Shown here in pieces: positions 50,761-61,365 of a stretch of 64,000 bases of DNA. The stretch covers positions 2,816,289-2,880,288 of the forward strand of contig NC_031479.1 of NCBI RefSeq assembly GCF_000006565.2, read 5' to 3'. The notes under the pieces are model-generated. The model saw only the letters and a program-made list of their open reading frames with translations, made no database searches and was not told the DNA's origin. Origin of the DNA: Toxoplasma gondii ME49. Lineage: Eukaryota > Apicomplexa > Conoidasida > Eucoccidiorida > Sarcocystidae. Every line of letters begins with the position of its first letter. Positions within the stretch are counted from its first letter, which is position 1. A program made the translations under genes and the position numbers.

Positions 50761-52585
50761 ATGGAAGAGGCACTGCGGGAGATGGCCCACTCGCGGCTGC
50801 CGAAGGCAGACCAAATCCAAGCACTCAACCTTCTTATCAAAATAGTCAACAAGTAAGGATCTCCGTTTTTTCTTTGTTTCAAGGAAACATGTGCTTCTGT
50901 CAGGTGAGACGAGAACCACTCGACTCCTTTTCCCGACCCCCTCGTCTTTGTTCCCCTTTGGGTGTACGTACACCCCAGTCTCCGCAGCGACACACCCATC
51001 CGCCATCTCCCCATCGTAGCTCGTGGACTGCGTGCTTCTTCCGAGGCCTTGCTCCTTTTGTTCAGAGCACAACGTAGGCAATGCGTCTCCTCCTTTTCTA
51101 CCTCGTTCACAGTTTCTCCTTCTGCGCAAAAGCTCCTTTCGAGCGCATTTCCCTTGTTTTCTGTCCATTCACTTCGAGACAGACAGTCTGTGGTCTCTTC
51201 AGATCGTCCTGTCCTGTTGAGCCTCGACTGAAGAGACGTTCCGTCCCTCTGCCCAGTTCGTGTATAGTTCAATGGCGTTTGCTGGGACTTGATCAAACCT
51301 GCGCTGACTTTAGTTTCGACAGACTAAAGTCGCTTCACACAACTCGCTCCGTTGTCTCCGTCCTTTTTACTGTGCGCTTCATATCCGGTTGCGTGCACTT
51401 GCTTTCGAACAAAATGCAGCGTCCTGTCTCCACCGGGATCGGCGAATCCTGAAGAGCTGGAGCGTTTCCGGTGTATCAACAGCGGAAGCACGGCACTCCA
51501 GCAGCGGCTGCTGCGCCACGGCCCCGTGTACGAGAACTTGCTTCTTGCTTTAGGGTTCTATCGGACGACCGAGCCGCCTGTCTCGCGTCCGCTGCCTCAG
51601 CCGAATCAGGAGTACTTTTTTCTTCCCGAGCATGCAGACCGCGCTCAGCTGCTAGCCGATCTCGAGCTCCTCAGAGCCACGGTCGCGAGTCTGGAGACAG
51701 AAGGCGACGACCGCATGCCCGCAGCCGAGAGACTGACCAGCGGTGGGAGCACGGGGGCGCCGCGCAAAGTCACCACGTGAGCCACGCATCTGGAAAGAAC
51801 AAACGCTTGCATGCACGATGTAGAAATACCGCGACGTTTGGTTTGGGAGTCTCTCTCCGAAGAGAGACAAGAGGCAGGAGACGGACGCGGCGCGGCGTCG
51901 ATGGAAGTGGACTGAAAAAGAGACCGGGGACCTCACAGAGCGTGAGGAGAAGATGCGAAGCGTAGGGGCAACGGAGGCACGAAGCAGACAAGCAAGAAAA
52001 GAAGGACAAAGCAAGAAAAGAAGGACAAAGCAAGAAACGAAAGACAAAGAGGAGCGGAAAACTGAGGGGAACACTTAGGGGAGAGCTCTGTTTTGAATCT
52101 CGTGGCGGGTGAAGTTTATTTCGATCTATTTTTGCCCGCTTTGTTCTGGATGGTTTCTCAGAACCTCGCGTGCGATTCGCGACTCGTCAGGCGCAGCGCA
52201 TGCACGCAACCAGGAGGAACTGCGACAGCTTCGAGAGGAGCAACGAGCGCGCTTTGAGCAGAGAAGCGAAACGCAGGCGACTGGAGGCATCACCGGTTGG
52301 CTCTCTGCGTCGCTAGCGCCCTCGGCGTCGGTTTCCGCCGCGCAGCCTGCTCAACCACGACACCCCGAGCCCGCAGATGTCCCTACACCTGGCGGGAGCC
52401 GCAGAGAGGGATCGGGAGGCAACGCGGCTTCCCGGTTTTTCAAGAGTCTCTTTGGCGGCAGAAGCGGCAGCCGAAGCGAAGAGGGACATGAGAGAGGCGC
52501 CGCGAACCGAAGAGACCGAGACTCGCGGGGGCCTCGAATGAAAACAATCAAAGATCTGCCTCCCGCGCCCCAGCGGCGAGGCTGA
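50761..52585 (+). CDS. PUB-domain protein
   Basis: Join 50761..50852, 51420..51776, 52162..52585; 290 residues. The PUB (PNGase/UBA-or-UBX) domain binds the C-terminal tail of the AAA-ATPase p97/Cdc48 in other eukaryotes. Its core spans exons 1-2: ADQIQALNLLIKIVNN, then NPEELERFRCINSGS, ALQQRLL and ENLLLALGFYRT (residues about 15-80). A long Gln/Arg/Glu helix follows in exon 3 (NQEELRQLREEQRARFEQRS), then a Ser/Gly/Arg-rich tail ending MKTIKDLPPAPQRRG. The donor GTAAGG after AAC-AA and the acceptor AAATGCAG rebuild an Asn codon at the heart of the domain. No UBA, UBX or transglutaminase domain is visible, so the protein is shorter than PNGase or UBXD1. A role in p97-linked ubiquitin or ER quality control is inferred. 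Confidence 0.8.
51989..52049. repeat. 19-bp tandem repeat x3 in PUB-gene intron 2
   Basis: Three head-to-tail copies of an approximately AAGCAAGAAAAGAAGGACA unit, the last diverged, inside intron 51777-52161. Confidence 0.85.
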
Positions 52586-54631
52586 GGCTAGCTTACCTGT
52601 TTCTGCCAGCAGGACGGCTCTCTGCTGTGAGGGCGAGAGAGCACAAGACATGTTGGAGGCCGCGTTTTCTCTCTCTTTCTCTCGCGTCTGTCCCTGAGGT
52701 GGCTGCACCCACAGACAGCGAGGACAGACTCTGCGGGAGAGGGAAGACGAGATTGGGTCGTGAAGAAAAAACGGAGAGGACCTCGGGGCAGGCGAGTGCG
52801 ACGGAGAGAAAGGGAGCAAGCGCAAGAAAGCTGAGCGAAGACAGGATGACGCAAGCAAGGGGAGGATACACAAAGAGACTGCGTACACTTCGCACGAGAG
52901 ACATAACAACATCAAACACAAGGTGCAAAGAAACGCAGGTGTGCCTTCATTTACATTTCGACAACCGGTGGCTGCGGAGTTCCGACTGTCCAGGCTGTGC
53001 AAGTCTTTAGTGTACATACTCCTGAGAACGTCAGGCATCTGTCGCTCTGTCTAGAATTTTGGCTCTGCTCCCTCCACTCGGGTGTACGAACACCCCTCGC
53101 CCCGTTGAGTCTTCTGTGTTTCCCTCTTCCGTCCCTGTTGCCGCTGGATCGAAGCTTCATCGTCTTGTTTGCTCGTGCCGCGCTCGGCGACATGTCGGGC
53201 GTGGAGAGTGCAGAAGCAGCGCATATCGCAATTTCGAAGCGACGTTTTCTTAGGTTTCGCTCTGCTGCACAGCGAGGGACGAGACTGCGCCAAAGCCTTT
53301 CCGTATAGGAGGCGCCTTCTCCGAGATGCTGAGCAGCTGAGTCGTTTCGCATTTTCTTTGAAATGAACGCGTGGTGTATGGATCAAGGAAGAGAGACAGA
53401 GGAAAAGTGCTGCCTGTCTTCCCCCCCAAATCCTTTTCGAGGGGAACCTAACTCCTTTTGCTGTCGTCTTTCTGTCGCCCCAGTCTGACAGCCGCGGTGT
53501 ACGTACACCTGTATCGACAGCGTCTCCTCTTCGTCTCCCGTTGCTCCGCCGCCGCTTCGGGACTGATCCATAGTAAACCTGCGACAGTGCGTCGTCTGTT
53601 CTCCCTGAGTGTAGATGATGCGCTTGAGACTGGGTTTCTAACTGCCGTGTATTCTCTCTGTGTCGCTGATCTCATGTCTTAGACTTTTCAACTCCTCGCG
53701 TTAGGCTCTATCCCAGAGCACAGGACAGCCTCAGTTTCGATTCACACCTCCTCATGTGCACATATCCGAGTACATATATATATATATATATACTCAGACA
53801 TGTAAACTATATAGCTATGCAGGAACAAGGTTCCTTGGATTCTGAACCGGCAAATACTCACTTTCGGCGGAAGACAAAGGGTGCCTTTCTCTACGTAGCT
53901 CTGTAGATACTCCTTTCTTGGGTGTACCAAGCTCACTGTTTGCACTTTGGACGCGAGTCTTTGTCGGGACATATACTTTATAAGCAAAGAACACCTTGCG
54001 AAATAAGGCCAGGGTGACTTCTTGAGAAAGCTGGAATCGCATGCGAATATCTGGAAGAATCGCATAGGATGGAAGTTCTACAAAATGCCTATTCTGGGGA
54101 GTATCACTGCATATTTCATTTATGATCTACACTGCATGTAATTTCCCACATGTGTTCATACTACTTGCCTCACGCGTTTTTAGGCAAAAACTCGATTTAC
54201 GTTTTCGCACACTAGCGCGGTGGTTCGGAGAAACCGCTGCCGGCACCATGATCAGGACTCCCTCTCCAGCCTTCCTCTACACAAATCCGCAAAACGAGAC
54301 TCTACCCCATTCACCTTAACACTTTACAGGAATGCATATATCTATCTCTACATATATATATATATATATATACAGAATTCAATCGTACTTCTGTGCCGAT
54401 ATGCTGTGCCTCTTCTTTGCCATGGAGGAATGCAGACCTGTGAAAGAAGAATGCTTTTTAGTTCGTAGACTACGTTTGAGGAACCGGTTACAAGAATCAA
54501 ACCGTCGAACAGAACACTTTCCCCTCCATCTGCAGGTGCCGCTTTTCACTCCAAAAGAGACACGAAAACCGTTATCTTACAAATATTCATACAAATTTGC
54601 GTGCACGCTCATACACACGTGGGAAGAAGCG

Positions 54632-54678
<47 letters not shown>

Positions 54679-55522
54679 TTCCTTCTCGGCAAGCGGGCCC
54701 TCTCAGCAAATCGGTCTTTGTTCCCCTTCTCTCTGTGAATCGAGAAAAAAACCATTCAGAATCTCCCGTCCGTGCATACATATATTTGTATAAATATAGT
54801 ACAAATATATTTGTACACAGATGTACACTTATGTAGAGGAAAAAGATACTCAAATAGATGCGTGGTACATGAGCATTCTTGCAATATGAATGAGGTGTCG
54901 ATGCGTGGTTACTTCGTCTCCTTTCGAGAGAAACATCGAATTTCTTTTGAGTGGAATGTCGTTTCTTGACAAAATGCATGCCTGAGCCTGCAGTGCGCAA
55001 AGTGCATCCGATGAGCCTCTGTTTCTCCCCCTTTGTTTCCCCGAGAAGAAAAATGATATCTTCAGATGTACCGCAGCGGGGCATGCGCGCAGCACCCGCT
55101 TTTGAACATGGGTCCGAAAAGAACTTGACAAAAGTCTGCATTAGAAGAGTTCTGTCTCTGAAAAAATTTCCCTCGCTTTAAGCAAAAGCAGATGTCCCAA
55201 GCTTCGCCGTGTTACTCTCTCTTCCTTTTGCCCTGTTGTTCGAATTCTCCCTGCGTCGACGTCGTTCTCTCCTTCGACCAATTGCCTTCCCGCTCTCCTT
55301 CTGCGTCTTCCTCTTCCTCCCCCGACGCACATCCCTTTCTTCCTCTTTCTGCATGCGCCACTCTCTCTTTCTCGGCCTCCAGGTCGGCTCCCTGTCTTTC
55401 TCCGATGTTCCTCCTCTCTGCTCGCTCTTGCTGCCTTCGCCTCCTCGTTCCTCGCTGCTCTCTCGCGCAGTTCTTTTGGCTTTTTCGCGTGACTTCCTGT
55501 CCTCACTGTCATCTTGCCTTCT
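52586..55522. other. convergent intergenic region with TA microsatellites
   Basis: Between the PUB gene 3' end (+) and the 3' end of the next minus-strand gene. It contains TA runs at about 53772-53793, 54347-54372 and 54633-54676 and a C/T-rich stretch at 55205-55490. No gene is supported. Confidence 0.55.
54633..54676. repeat. (TA)n microsatellite
   Basis: About 21 uninterrupted TA units in the convergent intergenic region. Confidence 0.95.
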
Positions 55523-55811
55523 TCACTCCTGAGGCGACAGCGCGTCGACAGCCTGCAGCTTGCGCGTCAGCATCTGGCAAAGGTGCATCACCTGAAAAGA
55601 AGCATTTTTCAGACATCGCTTCTCTCGGAAATCTCAGAAAACGTATCGGCTGCAAACGGACTGTACACATAGAAACGCCTTCATCTCCAACAACACAGAA
55701 GCCCAACAACAAATCCGGAATCACGATATCTCCTGTATCACCTTCTTTTCTCACGGGCACACATACATGCCGGAATACATACATACATCTATAGATATAT
55801 TTACAAATACA

Positions 55812-55878
<67 letters not shown>

Positions 55879-57395
55879 ATCTTTCCCTGTTCGTGCCTCT
55901 TCGTAGACACGCGTAGATCTCCCTGATCGCTTTTACCCCGTCGCGTTTGTTTCCTCACACATACGCACAAAAACAAATCTATTTTGGACGCACAAAAAGA
56001 GTCTCCTTTGTTTGCGAGTTCTCTGAAGCTCTGATCCAGGATGGCCAGCATGAGAACGACGCAACATGTTCACTGTTGAACGCGGAAACCTGTCGATCTG
56101 AGGTTTACGCGCAACCCCACAGCTCGAATGAAGAGAAGCTGGCACCGGCCCACGCACCTCTGCAGGAGGCTCCCGCGGGGCATCGCAGAAAGAAGAAGAT
56201 TCTTCAATGAATCTCTCGATGAGCAGTCGCAAACGTCGGCTGTCCGGCTCCTTCGTCGACTTCTGCAGCCACTGGCCCTCTGAAGAGAAAAACAAGTCGG
56301 TGCTCTCCATTGCGACACCATTCGTGTGAAACAGTTGGGAACAGGGCGCTGAACTTGCGTTCGCGTCTCTTCAAGAAAGGAACAGACACAGCAAATTCTT
56401 GCGTGGACCTCTGAGGAAAGAAGCGTCAGAACATGACAGCTCGCATGCACGCACTTTGCAAACTACAGAGAAGCAGAAAAGAAAACGCTTCAACACAACT
56501 CGGACGCCAGCGATGCATGCGTTCGTCCTCTTCCTGAGAAGACGACACAACCGTATATACACAGACCCGCCGTCGTTCAGCGCTTCATCTTTTAAACTCG
56601 TTCACGACGACTCCGTTTGCCTCTCGCGTTGCGCGCCCTCTATTCTCTCGTTTGTCTTCTCCACGACACCATCTTCGCCCCCAAAAAGTTTTCCACTGGG
56701 TTTCGCAGTTCCCCCCTCAACTCTGCGAGGCATCAAGGATTCGCAAAGCTCTCAACGCTCACGAGTGTTGATGGTTTGGACGAGGAGGTCGAGGACGGGG
56801 AGACAGAAGGAGGAGGAAAACGGCGGTCCGCAGTGCCGCAGAAGTTCCGACAGGCAGAGGCGCCAGAGCGACCGGTCAAGTCTTTCGTGCTGAAAGGAGA
56901 ATAGCCCAAGTTTCACCAAAAGAGAAAATAGTCCTTTTCTCCAAAAAACTGCACATGTCTCACTACATAAAGAAACAACATGTCTCCGTGACAGAAAGAA
57001 AATGCACATGATGCGTCGCTCGAAGAAGGCAGGGAAAAGCGCTCCACTTGAAGAACACACTCATTAGGAAGAGAACGAAACTTCAGAAGTCTGCACCCAT
57101 GGCGAGTCAAGATTCAGCGGTTAAAACTCTCTCGAACTCCCAAAGAACGGCTCTCAAAAGACACACACGCCTCTATAAGAAAAGTGCTCTCTCTGCTCAT
57201 GTATAAATATACAAAGAGATGTCTGCAAGTAGACAGACCTGTCAATCGATATCTTTATTACCTATATATATATATATATACCCAAACAAATACATGCACT
57301 TATGAATACTTGTTTGCAACTCTCTCTCGCCCCTCCCTCTATCTACATGGGTGCATATATATATATATATATATGTATATATATGTATATATATG

Positions 57396-57427
<32 letters not shown>

Positions 57428-60400
57428 TATGCACTGTGCACACCATCCCTGTTTGCGTGAATATAGATAGATGCAGAAGTCGGTCACCAGTGTGTTTGGA
57501 GCCACCAGAAACCTGAGAGATTTCTTTGTCTCTGCAGGGACGTACGAGGCGTCGGAAGAGGGAGAGAACGGCAATGACTTCGTTTTCGAATTTGCAGGTG
57601 TAGAGCAGGAAGCGGACGACGGCGGTGCGTCTCTGGACGAAAACGAAAAGACGAAGGAGAGAGAAGAGATGAAAAAGGAGACTCAGCGAAGGCAGAGAGG
57701 AGGTCAAAAGAAGACAGGAAGGAGGCCGAAAAAGACAAGAAGGAAACAGTAAAACCAGCAACGCTCGTTTTTGAGATAGACGCTGCGTGTTTGTCTAGCA
57801 CCCAGGGTATATTTGTTTTTCCAGTTTTTTTTTCGAAAAAAATCCTTGTGCCTCACCTCCATGTGCTGCTGCGCGAGCGCCAGAGACTTTCGTTCCTGCC
57901 TCGTACCGGCAATCAACACTCGTCTGCAGAACATGCAGAGAAAGAGAAGATGAAGAAAGGACGGAGAGAAAGGGTGGTAACTAAAAGCGAAGGCAGAGAG
58001 AACGAGGCGGAGGAGACAGAGAGAGGAACAGGAAAAGGAGCGCATTCGCCGTTTGTCCTCAACTCTTTTTGGAAGAAGAACTTCAGAGTTCTCCTGGCCG
58101 TGCGAAGGTCCACTCTCAGCAAGTGCAGGAAAAAACAAACAAAACTAGACATACGGCACCAACGCAGAGAGGCAGTGGTTGAGAGACAGAGAAGGAAAGG
58201 CATTCAGACACCGCATGAGACCAAGAGAAAGATGTAAAATGAAGCCAAGGAAAAGAGAGAAAAGGTAGACAACCGAAAATGCGACAGAAACCGAGGTGAT
58301 TGATGAATATCGAGACGCATTCAAGAGAAAAAAACAGCATCTGCTCTGAGGGAATTTCCAGCTGATGCGCCCCAAAGCAGCTCTTCACACATCCTCCGTT
58401 TCTTGACCGAAAAGTCGCATGCTGTCTCTCTCTCTTCCTCTTTCTTTCTTCTCTTTCAACATGGGTCCTCTTTGTGCTCATGCATTTACAAATACAAAGA
58501 ACGAAAACTCCTTGACAAAATAATACATACGCAAATCCACGCAGAAAAATACACTCATTCATAGGGACTTACGTATTCATATTTATATATATATATATAT
58601 ATAATTATGTTTGCATATACTTTTATATATACATATGTAGGTTAAAGGCGTCTTTCGTTGACGGAAGGTCACGAAACTCGACCAAGCTTGTAGCATGGCG
58701 TTCCCAGTACGAAAACGCGCCACCATTCCACGTTTGTCCCTGGCCCGCGTCTGCACCAACTTCCTCCGCCAGTCTCCATCGCCGGCACCGCTTTTCACCG
58801 TATCTAAAGACACAGAACTTCCTATCGGCACACCTGCGCATTCATGAACATGAAAAAAACGCACATATATGTGTATTATTTATATTTTTGCGGAAGTTGT
58901 TTTTTCTCTGCATCTTGACCGAGGTGTATGTACGGGAGAGCTTGCGCTGTCCACTGGCAGTTTGTGCGTTTACCCGAGCAGATCTATGACAGGAATTCGT
59001 TTTTGCGCGTGTCTGTCGACGATGACTTTGAGGAGAAGGAGAAGGCCGTCCGAGACGAGGAGGAGAGAATCAGCACTGTGTCGCGTTTCTTCTCCCTGCT
59101 CATGTTCCTCGAAGAAAGCTGCCCGCCGCTGAGTTTCGGCGCCTGTCGGAGTCCGGCGTTCTGCGAGAGTCTCTGCGACGGAGGGCGAGAAGTGCGAGAC
59201 AGCGAAGGGTGAGAGGAGACAGGGTGTCTCCACCGAGCTCGTGGCCTGACCTGGAAAGAGCGAGAGGCAGAGGAACTTGAGGACTGCGGAGGCTGCGAGG
59301 TTGGTGCCGACCAGCGAGAGAAAGCGAAACACTTTGAAGTGGAAGGAGACTTTCGGGTCTCGACAGACGCGGTAAATCTGCAGAAAAAAAACGCCGGAAG
59401 CGAACGGAGGTGAGGAGACAAAGGCAAGGGACATGAGCGTACACTCAGAGAGTCACGGCACGAGTGTGTGGGGTCTTCTCGACAGAGGGACTGCAGAACC
59501 ACGGAAAGAAGACAAGTAGGGTGCGGTCTTTCCAAGACGCGAGACGAAACGCCATACAGAGACAGAGAAAGCTTCTATTCTGGGGGAAAAACACTGGAGT
59601 GAGAAACAAATCGCGGCTTTCCAGTGAAAGAGATCGTGATATTGCGAAAAAAGGAAAAAACTCCACACACACACACGCGGCAAACAGACCTGTGTTGTTA
59701 GAAGAGGAACTCTGCAGTGAAAAGAAGGATAACTCAACACAGAAAAGGAAACACACACCGCCCTTCGTTTTTTGGATCCGGCCACGGTTCGACTTCTTCA
59801 CCTGCACGAGTTCGTTTCGCGCAATCGACTTGTAGCGTTCAACCGCGCCGCAAAACTCCTCGAATTTAGTGCGAATCATGTCGGCAGAAAGGAGACTCAA
59901 GTGTCTGCCTCTTCCCAGCTTGCTGCGAGTATGGACATTTCTGTAGATTTTACTCGTAACTGTGCTCTTGACCTCGCTCCCAGAGTCGCCCATCTCCGCT
60001 TCCTCCCGATGTCCCTCGCCCCCGCGTCTCTCTGTCTCCTCGCGGCGTCTTTTTCGCACAGAGACTCGCGAGTTCGCGACCTCCTTCTCCGCTCGCCGAG
60101 AACCTCCGCTGCATGCACTCAGCTTTGCCTTCTTCCCCAACTTTGCTGGAAACGGAGAGGACGCAGACACTGAGGAACTCGACGCGGACTCCGCTCGCGC
60201 CCCAGCTCCCTCAGGCGCAGGAACAGACAGCGAAGAAGAAGAGTTCCACGAAGAATTCAGCGAGGAAGATCGAGAAGAGGAACCGGAAGAAGAACTGGAG
60301 CACGAGGATCCTGGGGGAGAAGCGGTGTGTTGAGAATCGTCGGAAAACTGGCTCGGAAGAGCGCGTGCAGTTTGCGTTTCTCGGTCGCGCGGTCCCGCGC

Positions 60401-61288
60401 CGGAGACAGACGAACGCGAGGGAGTTGGCGACGACAAGGAGGAAGAGGAAAGGGAAGACGACGGAGAAGAAGAAAGACACGATGACTGCGACGAAGAGGA
60501 CGGGTGAGGCGGAGAGAGAGATGAAGCGCCCGCGCTGCTGCTGGAGTAGCTGCTGCCGTTGGAGTCGCTACTTTCACTGTTGTCATCTGAATGCCAGACA
60601 CGCGAAAGACAGCGAAATGGACGAAGGTAGGAAGAGAAAGAACACGATGAAGGAGACCGAAAAGACGACGGAGAAGAAGAGAGCAACGAAGACAGAGAAG
60701 AAAAAAAAAATAAAGAGTGACGGCAAAAACAAAAAGAGGGAGAGAACGAAGAGAAAAGGAAGAGGTAGAAGACAAAAGGAACGAGGAAGAGAGCGAAGAG
60801 AGAGGGAGATAGAGAGACTAAAAGAGAAAAAAGCAGACGGGAGACAAGAGGACAGCAAGGAAGAGAAGAACAAAGAAAGAGGAAGCAAGGGTGACAGAGG
60901 GCAGTCGCAGAACGGATGGGAGAGGCTGCTGTTTTGCTTAGAAACGTACCGCTGGCTTCGTCTGAGGGCGCGTCTTTTTCGGAAGCAAGCGATCTTTCGA
61001 GGAAGCCTTCTCGAGCGCCCTTTCCTCGCCCAGAAGCGAAAAATTGCATGTCTTTTCCTCGCCCAGGAGCCTCAGGAAAGCCTGAAAAAGTCTGCGTTTG
61101 AGTCGCCTGAAAGAAAGGCGAAGGAGGCGCAGAGGCCAGAGGCGCCCGTCGAGGCATCGTCGGCGAGCAAAGTTCCTCTACGTTCCGGTGTCGATACACT
61201 GCAGCCGGAGTGCGGAAGGACGTCCCTGAGTGTGCAGCGCCCAACACAAAAGCCGTCAAGAGAGACACAGTCCTGAGGCCAACAGAAC
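55523..61288 (-). CDS. uncharacterised Ser-rich multi-exon protein
   Basis: Exons (minus), phases all consistent: 61288..60950, 60586..59802, 59377..59251, 59172..58974, 58803..58633, 57923..57857, 57632..57546, 56889..56763, 56279..56158, 55591..55523. From the first in-frame ATG at 61157 this is 653 residues. I do not recognise a family. The N-terminal third is a Ser/acidic low-complexity region followed by a basic patch (SVRKRRREETERR). Then come helical segments: MIRTKFEEFCGAVERYKS, FKVFRFLSLVGTNLAASAV, LLVSDGLLLLLKVIVDRH, VVRFLLYTCKFENEVIAVL, SLWRLCLSELLRHC and SRRLRLLIERFIEES, ending LTRKLQAVDALSPQE. The pattern suggests a soluble alpha-solenoid, perhaps nuclear. It may be the 3' half of one gene with the next feature: an acceptor at 61289 would match the donor at 61365 in phase across a 77-nt intron. 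Confidence 0.65.
55815..55877. repeat. (TA)n then (ATGT)n microsatellite
   Basis: A TA run is followed by about nine ATGT/GTAT units, inside intron 55592-56157 of the minus-strand gene. Confidence 0.95.
57355..57432. repeat. TATATG/TA microsatellite
   Basis: (TA)n interrupted by regular TATGTATA words, in intron 56890-57545. A shorter run lies at 57258-57282. Confidence 0.95.
58578..58650. repeat. TA-rich block containing a splice donor
   Basis: The run includes (TA)n at 58580-58603 and TATATACATATG up to 58637. The donor of exon 58803..58633 (AT then GTATATATAAAAG) sits in its edge. Confidence 0.8.
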
Positions 61289-61365
61289 CTTGTCGAGAGA
61301 CATAACAACAGAGCACGGTGCACCGGAAAACTGGAGACGTCTGAGTGCCGACGCCTTACACCTAC

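Noticed and set aside
52997..53366. Protein-like frames on both strands downstream of the PUB gene
   Set aside because: Short, overlapping, without matching splice partners; treated as 3' UTR or intergenic.
55141..55512. Minus-strand 123-codon Arg/Glu/Lys-rich frame
   Set aside because: Lies directly 3' of the stop at 55523 of the minus-strand gene and results from the C/T-rich plus strand; likely 3' UTR.
60113..61276. Plus-strand 387-codon frame opposite the Ser-rich exons
   Set aside because: Antisense shadow: Lys/Arg/Glu codons are the complement of Ser/Leu/Phe codons and CT-rich intron sequence; minus-strand splice phases are consistent throughout.
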